Below are positions 26,021 through 38,684 of a stretch of DNA of 64,000 nt, in pieces. How positions within the stretch are numbered: position 1 is the stretch's first letter; every line of letters begins with the position of its first letter. Source of the stretch: Liolophura sinensis (lineage: Eukaryota; Mollusca; Polyplacophora; Chitonida; Chitonidae). The notes under the pieces were generated by a model. It had not been told where the DNA came from. It did no database searches and saw nothing but the letters and a program-made list of their open reading frames with translations. The position numbers were made by a program, and so were the translations under genes. The DNA lies in contig NC_088295.1 of assembly GCF_032854445.1 (NCBI RefSeq), positions 74,614,028-74,678,027 on the forward strand, written 5' to 3'.

Positions 26021-26589
26021 TTATTATATACCTATAGCAGACCTAAGTACATATAAATATCGCTTGCGTTTAAAATGAATTCAAAGATTGATTTGTTTGG
26101 CGTTTAATTACGTACACAAGAATTTTCCACTAACATTACCGTGAAAAGGTTTAAAAGTGTTTGGAAACCGGAGTAGTCCGGGTAAACAAGTTACCTTCGC
26201 CTGTTACTAACAAATGTCAATCCGTCAACCAGTGCTTAGCAAGCGAAGTTTAAAATGCAGGTGAAACTTTCTTGCTTCACTAGACATACTACAGCACCGA
26301 AATCAGTGCACGAAATCAGGTGAGAAAAGGCTATAGTTATAAGTTTCTAGAAGTCCAGCAAACAGGTTTCAGAGCATATCCCATCGGCTGACTACGGAAT
26401 GGGAATGCTTCGACATAGACAATGACTATCATCCTACTAGAAGAGCAGGTTAGAAACCCTGCCTAATTTATACTACATACTCTAGTCAAAATAGAAAAAG
26501 CCAAATACCCCTATAACTATGTTCTGTAGACTGCTATAGTGCACAACTCTAAATAGAGGATGCTGTTTATTGTGTGTGGACCACCGCCG

Positions 26590-26632
26590 TATAAATGACA
26601 AATTCTCGAATACGGCGTCAAACACCAACCGA
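26590..26632 (+). mobile_element. SINE group A tail fragment, forward
   Basis: Contains TACGGCGTCAAACACCAACC and GAATAAATG. It abuts the next copy tail to tail and makes an inverted repeat with it. Confidence 0.75.
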
Positions 26633-26885
26633 ATAAATGTTTATTTATTTGATTGGTGTTTTACGCCGTACTCAAGAATATTTCACTTATACGACGGCGG
26701 CCAGCATTATGGTTGGAGGAAATCGGGCACAGCCCGGGGTAAACCCACAACCATCCGCAGGTTTGTGGCAGACCTTCCCACGTATAGCCGGAAAGGAAAC
26801 CAGCATGAGAAGGACTTGAACTCACAGCGACCGCATTGGTGAGAGGCCCCTGGGTCATTACGCCGCGCTAGCGCAGGCCCCTTCG
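26633..26885 (-). mobile_element. SINE group A, near full length, reverse orientation
   Basis: It starts with the TTTATTTATTTGATTGG tail and runs through the conserved body (ACGACGGCGGCCAGCATTAT) to the tRNA-like head (GACTTGAACTCACAGCGACC; GCCGCGCTAGCGCAGG). Confidence 0.88.
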
Positions 26886-27174
26886 AATAAATCAATATAG
26901 TATGAGTCAGAATGTCAGTGAGACGGCCGTGATGACAATGTATACTTTATGATATTGCTATAAGGAAGTACAGGTGGTGAGATACTCGAAAACAGCTCGT
27001 GGGTAACTTACTTAAAATGCTGCTGAAGCTCATTATGCATATATGGGTATGTACTTTACTATGCAGGCGTGTACATTTATCAACCCTTGTATGACTAATG
27101 TGTTTTGCTGCACATAGTTTTGTCATGAAAACCTGGCAACATTCGTAGTAATGTCACATTTGCATTTTATTCAG

Positions 27175-27177
<3 letters not shown>

Positions 27178-27218
<41 letters not shown>
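27178..27218. repeat. (AT)n microsatellite
   Basis: About 41 bp of perfect AT dinucleotide. Confidence 0.95.
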
Positions 27219-27221
<3 letters not shown>

Positions 27222-30200
27222 TCTGTGACAAAAAATAAAAACGACTTATGAAGCGAATAATAATATGTGTTGTACTTGTACACCAGACTGTTTAGGTGTA
27301 GGCCTGAACCTTGTGAGTTATGTTCCACTACCTTTTCGTTGACGGAGGTAACAACTTTGTGATTGTTCCTTAATAATGACATTACAATTTTGTTTACATT
27401 TCGACTTTATAAAGACAAAAACGTGAGGGGTCTCCGAGAAAGAATAGCAGACTGTCAAGTATAGGTCTAGGCCTCGACATGCACAATTAACCCAAGTAAT
27501 GAAACAACCACCTATACAAGGTGCACGACTCATAGATGAAGTGGACTCGAACCAATGCGCTTCAGTTTAAGTTACTAGCGATGAGCTGCGGGCATGTAGG
27601 CCCTATGTAAGGTAAATCGCACATCTGCCACTGTTTGACAAAATTAAAAGAGGGTAGTTATGAATCAAAAGAAAAACTACAACCGCAAAGTAGTTTCGGC
27701 TGAAATCAACTTAATTGTATGCTATCAAGCATCGACTAGCATTAGCTATATCTAAGCGCACAGCCGCTTTCAGGTATCATGGACAGTGCTGTAGAAACCA
27801 GCCACTTAAGAGAGCGCACCTCTGTCCAGTGGCCAAAACTGAGAAATAAATAATTCACAATACAGCCGAGAAATCCCACAATAAGTTAGTGTTGTCTTGA
27901 ACCCAGAACCATCGTTATGTAAATGACTCCATGTTAAAAGTTAGGATTTCAGAAATCTGACCGACATTGATCTACCCGACAAAGCGATATATACAGCTGT
28001 TTGTCTCAGCTAAAAACAAATCTATACGCCTTTTATTTATTCACACATCATTGCAAATTTGCTCACATGATGCTAACTGCATGTTCACTCTGCGCGTAAG
28101 GTAGACAAATTAGGTGACTGAGGCAAGTGAACATTCAGAGATTTCTCAAATCTTAATGGCGTAACAAAAGCAGACTGTAGAAAGAACGACATGACTAGAC
28201 ATCCACTGCACCCATCGTGCATTTAAACGCTCATCTGTCAGCTGGAATTCAGAAGGCTGTCAGCACATGATGGGGTAGATTCGTATCTGATTTCGATTGT
28301 TACGCCTACTATGCAGCGGTTTGTCCCCGAAAGCCTAGCGTCGTTGTTAAGATTTGCTCACTGCTCAAGGCTAATCAGTGTTGAGAAAATGACCCGTGTT
28401 ACTCGAAAAGTGCACAACGTCAGCGCAGTCAAGCGAATACAACATTTCATCTTAGCTTCCACAATTGAATTATGCGTAGCCAACAGGGCAGGACAGCGAA
28501 GTGAATCTAACGCTCATAACGTTTAGGTAATAGGCCGTAACATATGTGCTCAAGGTTATTTCCGGTACACTGAGCACATGCCTGCTAAATTTTCAGCAAT
28601 GCATCAAGACAAACAACCTTTCTTTTAGATGCTGTTTGTGAAATGATCCCAAGATGAAGTCTTTATAACTAAGGGATCTGTGGCTTATGAAGATACTTTC
28701 TGTAAATAAATGTATGAGTGCAAAAAACAAAATTGTGAACAAACACCACCATTAGGCTATTGTATATTATATTTGCCATTACATATTACGCCTACTCCGA
28801 AACAACGTGCGATTCTACTCAGAAAAAATTCATCTGAGGGATTAATGCGTCCAAGATGGTGTCCTCTAATATGATTGACGTTCCACAGAACGTGTGTACG
28901 TTGTAAGTGTATGTGTGCCCTAAAAGACACAGTGAAAACCAGGATTTAAAAAAAGGAAGAAGAAGGTATACAGTCCGTTTTCAGAGATCTTTCATGTGTT
29001 GTACGAGCTGATGGAAAGCTAAGAAAACTGATGTCGACTAAACGCATGTTCCCTAGTTGCCAAAATTACTCTCTTAATACGCAATTGTTAAATAGTCAAC
29101 ATTTAATGTGTTAAATGCTATATATAAAATGTGGGGGCAACATTTTAAAATGCAATGAATAATGGTGTATAACATTATAACAGATTTTCATAATATCTAA
29201 TACGGAACACAACAGCTAAAAACTTTCGTTTGACCTAAACCAGTGTTCAATTACATTTCGGGGCATTTTTTAAGTTTCTAACACTTTAAAAAGTGCTAAC
29301 CTGACATAAATGCTTTCTCTCGTCCGTCACCGCCAAAATGTTGCATTTGATATTATTAAAAGTATATATAACATTTAAGTTTTAAGAAAGAATGAGTATG
29401 CACATATGCATGTGAATAGGAAACTGTGGAAAAAGTTGCCGTAACAATTCTGGTATAGTGTAAAAGAGGGGGAAAACCAAACAGTTAGGCATGTTATACT
29501 GGATCTATATTTATGAGGGACAATTACAGTTTGGTTTGCCCCGACCACAAATAAAATAGCTCACAACACTATGGGTTTACTCTCGCTCTGTATTTCTGTT
29601 TTCTTTTCATAAATAATTCCGCTCGGGTAAAACAAGGCACGATTCATTAATTCGTTGACATGTTGCATTAATCACTGGGAATTTCATGACAGGGTGTGTT
29701 GACATGCGCTGTGACCACTCACAGTTTGTAGGGAACTCGGCTGACATGTGTAACTTCTGTAAATCCCAGGTTCACTGCGACTTTTTTTAAAAAACAAACC
29801 GCCGAATTAATTCGCTGTGTTAAACCCATTGTGTGCGAACAGCTGTTTAGTTGGTTGTTTTCGGGCCGGTAAAACAAGCACGCTGTCTAAATTTGGGGTA
29901 AGGCTACATAGCAGAGTGTTTCACAAAAAGAGTAACTTCTCAAGGTAAAAATACATATAAAGCACAAAAAGATAATATCTTGTCATTAATGTTACATTAA
30001 ACAGGAAAAAATGTTGTTGTTTAGTTTTGTTAGGTCGTTGCCGTATTACAGTTTAGCTGTGGAATAAAGCATTGCCTCTTTAATGAAAATCACCGTTAAT
30101 TTTTTCTCAAACACAGTATGTCCCTACAGGACGAACACAGGACTAAAAATTTCTTACATTTGAGTTTTTTTTGTTAGCGAACTTTTGCTTTATTTTATTC

Positions 30201-30245
30201 ACAGTGTATTAATATTTAGCAATATGGGGCCCGACGATATGTACT

Positions 30246-30322
30246 CATACTCCTTACAGCGCATGTACCCAGGCCACACTCTCGCTTTACATGAGAGCGG
30301 CGCATACGCTGTAAGGAGTATG
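30246..30322. repeat. Perfect 16-bp inverted repeat, ~77 bp overall
   Basis: CATACTCCTTACAGCG (30246-30261) is the exact reverse complement of CGCTGTAAGGAGTATG (30307-30322). The 45-bp loop holds a smaller CTCTC/GAGAG pairing. Confidence 0.9.
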
Positions 30323-30835
30323 TATGTACATACCTAAACATCTACCCTGAACACATGCGGGGAATTAACAAATCTCCGGTTCAGAACGGTTTGGATTACC
30401 ACTCTTCAGAGTTGACAGTCGACCAGTTCTTCTGGTCTGTTCATGCTTTATGTCTCATTTGATACATGCCGTGTCATTCCCGTACAACTGGTTTGTGTTG
30501 AGTTATATCCACTTCCAAATTCCGCCGGCGATTGTAATCTGTGAAGTTAAATATTTGGGAAAACATAAAATCTATTGTTTGTATTTCAAGATGACATCTG
30601 AAAAAATGAATCTGAGATTCATTATTAACTTGTCAGATTCCGACAAAGGTTACGTATATCATGTGGAAGAGAGAAGCAGCTCGCGAGCGTCTCGAAACTT
30701 GGCGATTCCTCGTGCCTTGTGAGCATTAATTGGATTAAAACGGTAGCAAAGGTAATAATATTGTATCTTAATATTACAATCATTTGAGTTCTAAGCATAA
30801 AAAAGTAGATCGCCTCTAAAGCTGGTCACTAATTA

Positions 30836-31142
30836 CAGTGGTGCTGCCTCATCGTTTATAATGGTTGTGTTTTCTCAGTTATAGTGACGCTGTCTCACCA
30901 GTTATAAGGGTTGTGTTTTCTCAGTTATAGTGACGCTTTCTCACCAGTTATAACGTTTGTGTTTTCTCAGTTATAGTGGTGCTCTCTCACCAGTTACAAT
31001 CGTTGTGTTTTCTCAGTTATAGTGGTGCTGTCTCGTTATTTATAATGGTGCGTCTCGTCATTTATTGTGGTGCTGTTTTGTCATTTATAATGGTGCTGTC
31101 TCGTCATTTATAGTGGTGCTGTTTCGTTGTTTATTGTGGATA
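30836..31142. repeat. Minisatellite, 23-bp monomer with a 46-bp higher-order unit
   Basis: TTTCTCAGTTATAGTG anchors recur at 30871, 30917, 30963 and 31009, exactly 46 bp apart. From about 31020 a simpler 23-bp unit (ATGGTGCTGTCTCGTCATTT plus 3) takes over for about five copies. Confidence 0.9.
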
Positions 31143-32624
31143 CAGAAGAGGGGCCCCTGTAGAACATAATGCTAGCAGACACGACCAATTCCAGTTTTCA
31201 TACCGCAGAACTATACTTCCTACAGCCTTCGTTAGGGACAATCTTTTGTTATTTTAAAGACACATGTAAATCAATTTTATATTGAAATGGCATCTCCGCA
31301 GTTTATGTTTATGCACACAATGTTAATCAGGTAAACATTCGACAAATGTTACGTGTATCACTGCTGTAGGAAGCTGTCTTCCCATATCAGTCATTTTCCA
31401 TCATGTTTATCAGTTCCAAATAACCCCAGGCATCGTGAGAGGGCCCATGTTATATACAACTAACAAATTATGTAACCAGAACGCGGATTCTCTATACCGA
31501 CGACGAATAAGAATATCTCAGAATGTAGAATAACTGTCTAAATGACCTTTTGATGGGGTTCCTGTGCAAGTTGTAGGCAAAGAGACGAGTGGAGTGTAAA
31601 TGTCAGGCACATTGCTCACAAGTTAAACAGTCAGATTAGTCTCGGTCCTCAGCGGACGGCCATTATAAACTATTCGACTAAACCATAACCTTACTTTATC
31701 GTTACTCAGGGAAACAGGAAGTAAAAGAGTTTAGATTAGATTATTTCAGATAGAAGTTATCATGCTACCTGAATAAGGTTCACCTTTAAACCTGAAAGAG
31801 TTGGCATATCATATGAGGGGAGGAAACCTCATGATTAGTACACTCCACTTACAAATACTTAAACATAAGGAAAAAATCAAACTGAAATCAAATGTTGACA
31901 CTTTTTGATAAAGATATACTTTTGGATACAGTTTTACACTTCAGTTTTTGCAATCTTTTACTGCAAGTCGTGAATGTGTATATCATTTTAGTTCTCTATG
32001 TACAGGTCGTATAATGTAGATTTGACGATGTAAATAGTTCCGCCAAACAATAAGATTATTGTATTACAGATAAAAGTGGAAACATGCAGCATATAAGAAA
32101 AAGATACACACTGATGAATATTCATGACATATGGCATTCGTAACTCTGCTCCCTTACTGATGTAATGTAACCGGAAAGTCTGTCAAGCCGCCCTGGAGCA
32201 AGGACATGTACATACGATTTTGATATAGGCGCGTGAACTAATTTTAATCCAAGACGCCGTCGACTTCACGTTGTTTATTGATGACAAGATGATAACAAAC
32301 GCTTGACGCTTTCTCATTCAAAAGTCAACTCTATGACATTGGATCCAAATCCTCTTACAGCCATGGTATACTGGTATAGTGTAGTGATGACAAGACTACT
32401 AAAATGACTCTACAGGCTTGTAGAACAAAATAGTACTCAGTAGTTAATTCCTGAAGCCATTGGATGGAGTTACAGAGTAGAGTTTTGGAAGGGGTGAAAA
32501 CATGCCAGACAAAACTATTATTTGTTGATTATGAGGAATTAAAGTTTCTTAAATATCCAGGTAAAATCCTAAAACTTTCCAATGCCAGATGAATATCACC
32601 GTATCCCTCGATTAAGATTGATCA

Positions 32625-32736
32625 CTTTGGTGGTCGTGGATTTCCCCAGGGCACTGTTCGGTTTCCTCCCACCATACGGCTGGCTGCAGGCGTATAGATG
32701 AAATATTCTTGAATAAGGCGTAAAACACCAATCAGA
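32625..32736 (+). mobile_element. SINE group A, 3' half
   Basis: Body and tail only (CCTCCCACCATACGGCTGGC; GCGTAAAACACCAATCAG). Its end abuts the left 175-bp inverted repeat. Confidence 0.8.
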
Positions 32737-32912
32737 ATTGTTTCACCAAGCTGAATGTCTGAAAGATAACAATATCCATTGTGTTTAGCAGTGTTGTATT
32801 TGTGGATTTCAGCTTTTTAATATATACTGGTAACTGTATCTAGATATGATAGGCTGGGATACAACAGCGTAATGTTTTAGATATACAAGATTTAATTAAC
32901 ATGTTCCGATAA
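32737..32912 (+). repeat. Left copy of a ~175-bp inverted repeat pair
   Basis: It is the near-exact reverse complement of 34905-35084. By eye there are about five substitutions and one ~10-bp indel. It starts ATTGTTTCACCAAGCTGAAT and ends near AATTAACATGTTCCG. Confidence 0.92.
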
Positions 32913-33589
32913 GTCAGTTAAAGTTGACGTGTATCAGTCGCAGTCATCCAGAAGTTTAAAAAAAGGAATGAAATATTTACATTGAACCCGAAAACCTCGT
33001 CGCTTACTGTTCGTTGTTTGCGCTTGCGCATGCGGTCTTATCTCACAATAATCTGGATCTCCAAGGATTCGTGTTGATTTACACGTCTAGAAAGAAATAG
33101 GCACACTCGTATCCCTCGCAAAGTTACTTCCCTTGAATGTACATGTCAAATGCAGTTCCCTCCAGGTAGGGCCTACGTCATTAACTGTAAATCGACACAG
33201 AAGCTGTCACGATCTCATTGGCACATCAGCAGGAGCTTTTGCTGTGGGGCACTAGTTATATCTAAGTATAACACCAAAGGGAGCATTTATACGGATATAT
33301 CCGGTTTTCCTATCCGGCATATGCAGTTTGTGACGATGGTGTGTAACCGCTGTGGGGCCTATTATAGGAACCGTTTTCGCATGACTGCTTTTATATCGAT
33401 ATGCACGGTGCTTTTTTTAACATTTGTTGGTTTTGACCTAAATGGCATAACTTTAACTTTGATTTTGCATGCTCTGGATATACATGTATATAGGTCAGCT
33501 GTGCTTTCGTGTATATACAACAGCACCTGGCCTCACAAGCATAAAGCATAGTCTAGTCCCCCCCCCCCCCCCACTCACACACAAGCAAA

Positions 33590-33780
33590 TCAGAACCTCG
33601 CCATGCAGTTGGGCCAGTGTTTCGAATCCAGCTCTCGTTAGTTAGGCTGCGATTTCTGCTCTGAACGATTTGTCAGATAACTGCAACGGAGCTGGTTTCC
33701 GTCAACCTAAATACCTAACCGCCGTCTTGTATGTGAAAAAATATTGTGGAAGACGTTTAACTCAAACCAAGTGAATAAAC
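33590..33780 (+). mobile_element. SINE group C, diverged
   Basis: B-box-like TTTCGAATCCAGCTCTCGTT follows a degraded head; the end is AGACGTTTAACTCAAACCAA then GTGAATAAAC. Confidence 0.55.
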
Positions 33781-34811
33781 ACATTATTGCTTGCTGATGT
33801 GTGTTTGAGAATGAGCATTCGTAGAACGTCGGCAGGTTTGTCCTTTTTTTTTGTCACTGACGGAAAGTCAGCGACGTATACGTCAGGACTGCACATCCGA
33901 GTTATCAGTTCAGCATTGCATGACCCTGAAGTAGGATCCGCTTGGTCCGCATAGCCAACTTGTGCATGGCTAACTCCGTGTTTGAAAAATTTGTGAATCA
34001 TGAGACAAATAAAAAAAGTTGTCTGTCTGTGTAATGGCACATTACATAGTGCACTTTCTACGTTTTTTTTTAATAACCGATCCTACAGGTAAAAAGAACC
34101 CAGTGACATCATCAACTCCACAACAACATCGACATTTCTAGTCAATAATCTGGTCCATAAATCCTAGTTTAAAATTCAAATATTCAAATGCATTAATTTC
34201 AATCAAGAAAAGGTGTATTTAGAGATAATTTCGTATCTCATAAATAGTGATTTTTTTTTCATTCTGTCCTTCAACTGCAAGCCTACATTAATCTTTTATA
34301 TAATGACTTTGTAAAACGACTCCCGTTATCAATCGCCTAGAATCCTTTCTTCTTCAAAAACTAACCATTGTCGACACTGACTATATCCGCCAACGTGCCA
34401 TGCAGACAACTGGCATGTTGGTCTATATCAAATCACAACCATCTCCCAAACGCTCTCTCAAACATATCTGTGTATTTGTTGGTAGTATGCGCGTGACAAC
34501 AGTAAATGTCTTGGGAAATGCGTATCAAATGCTGGGTGCTCCACTTTAGTATCAGTTCTTCGAATCCAACCCTGTAGTGGGCTCGTCAGAATTCGTCAAA
34601 TATAGGTAGACAGTGAGATAAAGGTTCTCCACACACGTAAATTTCATCGTAAATTTTATTATGATTTGCTTATGATATTTTGACAAAAGACAACAGACTT
34701 TTTTCATTAGAGAGTCTTAGATACACACAGCGACCGAAAGATTTCAAAATAAGGGAGGCAACTCCGCCAACCCTCCGTAATATAAGATCGATGCATGCAA
34801 ACATGTTAATT

Positions 34812-34905
34812 TGGATTTATTTCTTTATTTGGTTGGTGTTTTACGCCGTACTCAAGAATATTTCAGTTATACGACGGCGGCCATCATTATGGTGGGAAGA
34901 AACCG
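34812..34905 (-). mobile_element. SINE group A tail fragment, reverse
   Basis: Carries the tail TTTATTTGGTTGGTGTTTTA and the start of the body; it breaks off at GGTGGGAAGAAACCG, where the right inverted repeat begins. Confidence 0.85.
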
Positions 34906-35084
34906 AAACATGTTAATTAAATCTTGTATATCTAAAACATTACACTGTTGTATCCCAGCCTACGTATATACACATATCTAGATACAGTTACCAGTATATA
35001 TTAAAAAGCTGATATCCACAAATACAACACTGCTAAACATAATGGATATTGTTATCTTTCAGACATTCAGCTTGGTGAAACAAT
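34905..35084 (-). repeat. Right copy of a ~175-bp inverted repeat pair
   Basis: Reverse complement of 32737-32912 with an extra ~10 bp (TGTATATACG, as read on the minus strand). It ends CAGCTTGGTGAAACAAT at 35084. Confidence 0.92.
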
Positions 35085-35152
35085 GTAGACATCTAACGAG
35101 CTTTTCACTTTACTATGTTGTTTGTTAACATGTAGGCCTACATTTGGTTTGG

Positions 35153-35311
35153 GAACCTCCGTGATTCAGTTCATTAGCGCGCTGGCGCAGCGTTATAACT
35201 CAGGAGTCTCTCATCAATGCGGTAGCTGTGAGTTGAAGTCCAGTTCATGCTGGCTTCCTCTCCGGCCGTAAATATTCTTGAGTACAGAGTAAAACACCGA
35301 TCAGATAAATA
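35153..35311 (+). mobile_element. SINE group A with internal deletion
   Basis: A tRNA-like head (CCTCCGTGATTCAGTTCATT; B-box-like GTGAGTTGAAGTCC) is joined directly to the tail (GTAAATATTCTTGAGTACAG; AAAACACCGATCAGATAAAT). The middle of the body is missing. Confidence 0.82.
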
Positions 35312-35334
35312 CGTTTGGTTAGCAGCTTAGGCAA

Positions 35335-35500
35335 TATTTAAGAGTATTTCACGGATATAAAGGCGGATAGGTTTATGGAAAGAGGAAACCGGGAAGATAC
35401 CAGAGAAAACCACCGCACCTCACTATGTACCAGGCAAATTTATCTCCTGACATACGGCCTTAGTCAATCCAGCGATTGCTGGAAGCAAACGTTGATCAAA
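35335..35500. repeat. Possible further interspersed repeat
   Basis: GTATTTCACGGATATAAAGG followed by GAGGAAACCGGGAAGATACC and AGAGAAAACCACCGC looks like a diverged SINE body of another group. There is no second copy in this window to confirm it. Confidence 0.35.
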
Positions 35501-36671
35501 TGATCTAACGTGAACATTTTAATGCGAGAAAATCGACCGTGACTCGGTCGCTAAATATCCAGTGAATCATAAAGTGGTGAAGGCAGTCTCCATTCCTTAT
35601 TGATCCCCATGGATTAGTGTGAGTTAAGCCAAGATTTGGTAGACAATTAACAGCTACCGGCTATACACGGTGATATCTATAACAGGTCATCTGTGTGACA
35701 CACTGGCGGATATAGTACTACCGCAACCAGATGCATATGTATGTATACATGTGGAATCGACAGGAGCTGTTAATAAAGCCACTCAAAGACAAGTACATTG
35801 CTACAGATATCGAGATTTCCTTACTGATTCAGCTAGCACGTCAATACCGCTTTCCCTATGGAATCAGGCTAATCTTGTCGTTTAACTTGTTTGATCTGAT
35901 TTTATGTTCCTTTAACACCGAATGTATTTAAGATTTTGGGATGGGGATACATAGCTCGCCAATGCAAAACATGGATATTGACCTAAAACATTCAAAAATA
36001 CATATATACAGTCTACATGTACAAATATGTGGGTGCACTAAACCATGACCTATTTATGAGCAAGTCGACCTATTTTTTACCTGTCTAGATTCTAACTTCC
36101 TGTTTTAACAAATGTCCAAATACCTTCATATTTATCAAGTGCTGCCTCACTAGAACGCCTTGCAGAAGTCTTTTTGAAAGAGTCCCAACTTCCAACATAT
36201 TAATCAAGTGCTCCTACGAGTGGTGTTTTCCCCAGATCTTTGCATTGTTATGATTCAAGCGAGTAACCATGTCTATGTTCATACAATGAAGTTATAATTA
36301 CGTGTATATTCATCGTATACGAATGCAGATGTGTCACGGACGAAACCACATGTGACACTAAGGTCATATATTGAAAATCATCAACCCAAAATACAATTGA
36401 TGATGAATACAGACTAGTTATTTTGGGAAAGGGACGAGTCATTTTTGGGTAATGGCAAAAAGTTTGTGTGAATCAGAAACTAGTGCAATTGCATGAGAGC
36501 GTGTGTAAGTTCCATATGATACATGTATGTTATCCGTAGCACACGTTGTAACTTTATTATGCAAGTAATTTGCTTCACACACGGGAATGTTCAGTTAAAT
36601 ATCTGAACATTGCGATAATTAAAATTTCTCTTTTACACACTACATTAAGTTGTAAATGGGGGTATTATCTG

Positions 36672-36992
36672 CGTAAGTGAGAGAGTGCTTGAGGTTTAAC
36701 GTCGTACTTTACAATTTTTCAGTCACATGACGACGAGGGAATCCTTAGAGTGCATGTAATATGCCCCTTTTTGCAGGGCGGATTTGCGCCGCTCTTTTGT
36801 CTAGTGCTGCTTCACTGAGACGCCTTACCGAAGGCAAATAAGCCCCGCCGGAGCCATTATACTGATACGGGTCAACCAGTCATTGCACTATCCCCTTCAT
36901 GCTGAACGCCAAGCGAGGAAGTTACAACTTCTTCAATTAACATCTCAGGTTTGACTCGACCCACGATTGACCCTGAATCTACCGACAACTAA
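36672..36992 (-). mobile_element. SINE group B, reverse orientation
   Basis: Same order as the copy at 15503: GTGCTTGAGGTTTAACGTCG, AGTCACATGACGACGAGGGA, GCTGCTTCACTGAGACGCCT and ATGCTGAACGCCAAGCGAGG. It ends before the tRNA-like head. Confidence 0.85.
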
Positions 36993-37483
36993 TTTTCGCC
37001 CCAATTCCCTTTATTTTTTGTGAGATTTCGCGATATACTGATCGTATTAACGATTCAGGTTTTACAGGAATTTGACGGTTCACTACAAACACATGTACAA
37101 TGTACATGTACATAGAAAGCAACTAGCTATCAAGCTAAACACACTCACACATGCAGCAGCTGGCGCATGTGTTTGAAACAGAGCTATCCGATCAGTGACA
37201 GTGTAGAATGCTCATGAAGATGGTGTAGTCTAGAATAATAAACATGCAAGGACAGGCTATGCATTTCACATGGGTTGAATGCGAAATGTGGCTTGCTCAG
37301 CAGGATGTATGATAACATGTTGAACCTATTAAATTGACCAGGTTATGGCTATATAGTGCAAAACGTCGAGAAATAATGCTAAATGTGTACCGCTACATTA
37401 TTTTATACCTAATTCAGGTACGAAAATCGGTTTGCTGAGGACAATGTCATGCAGTATCGTTAGCATTTACAGGTAGGTTGGGC

Positions 37484-38263
37484 CACGTGGTATATAAGCA
37501 CATTTGGCTGTATCGATGGCACTAAAATACGTCGTAATGTAACGTAATGCACTGTTTTGTTTCGTCCACAATAAAGCCCGTGTATACACCTTGTTCACTC
37601 GGCAGTGGTTGCCGTGTCTTTGACCCCGCAATATCCTTCAAATATCGTGCAATTCCACATGTCGATTGCAGCACATTGCCTGGCGCCGCCCACGTTCAGC
37701 CTCACGTGCCAATGCACTCCACACAGCCACGTGGTTAGTACAGAGCATGGTTTCGATCACATTTCATGGAACTCCGGAAATAAAAAAAATGATTGCACGC
37801 TCACTCCCCAAGGACGGTTTAATGATAAATAAATTGGGCATGGAGTCACAATGCAATGGTGTTGCGTCAGACATAATGGCCTATAATTGTCTTTTATTCC
37901 TATCGTGATCTAGCCATTTTTAATCATTTGGAGGGCACGTGCCTTTGAAAGCAATGCCCCCCTTGTATCTTTACCCAAGGCCCTGCAGTGGGATCATTAA
38001 GCTCCACATCAGTGCATATAACTGAGAACCCACGTGGGTGTTACCGAACTGCCGAGTGGATCTACACATGCAGCAAGCTATACCTGTGTATAACGGACAA
38101 TAAGGGAATCAGTGATCAAGTCAGTTCCTATTCCTATGTCGGGTGGACTAAAAAACTAAAAGAGTGTCATTTTTCGAATTCCTTGCCGAAATCCCGCACT
38201 AAAAAGCGATGTCCTTCAAACGACCGCCATTGAATTACGTAGAGCGGTATCACGGAACACGTG
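37484..38263 (+). promoter_or_regulatory. Six CACGTG E-boxes and a TATA box upstream of the SLC17 gene
   Basis: CACGTG occurs at 37484-37489, 37703-37708, 37728-37733, 37936-37941, 38031-38036 and 38258-38263. The first is one base before TATATAAG (37491-37498). The SLC17 start codon is at 38685. CACGTG is bound by bHLH-ZIP factors (TFEB/MITF, USF, MYC) and by CLOCK-type bHLH-PAS factors. The motifs are visible; their regulatory use is inferred. Confidence 0.4.
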
Positions 38264-38684
38264 CGTGAATCAAACCTGCTCTGGTTGAACTGACGACTGT
38301 CCACAGGAATCAAGTGTTCTCAGTACCTGTGCAGCGCTACACTCAATGACTTCAATGCCGACATGCCAGTCCGCTAAGATCATCGATCTCGTTGTTTGTG
38401 AGGATATACCTGCGTCTGTACTGAACAAAGCCATATTTAAACGATTCTCCATGAAGCAACATTGGAGGGTGCATGACATTCAGGACGACAGTGCAAAATT
38501 ACATACACAGGGGACGTACGTATAAACACCAGGGACCTGCGCGTGCTGACAGATTGCAAGCAACTCCCTTACTGACACAGTACTGGTTAGGGTAGCGCCG
38601 TCCGTGTAGACCTAGACCATTCATCTAGTGGTTGTGTTTATTTTACTGGATTATCGCTTGGATTATCTAACTGGATTATTCAAA

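Larger units (their letters stand above)
24100..38684. other. 14.5-kb intergenic region, repeats but no recognisable gene
   Basis: No ORF here has a recognisable domain and no phased exon chain was found. It holds two long AT microsatellites, several SINE copies, a 23/46-bp minisatellite, a short perfect inverted repeat, an inverted pair of ~175-bp repeats and an E-box/TATA cluster just before the SLC17 gene. These are listed separately. Confidence 0.6.

Noticed and set aside
33150-33551. 133-codon ORF between the 175-bp inverted repeats as a possible transposase
   Set aside because: Too short, with no DDE/DDD-type or DNA-binding motif that I can see.
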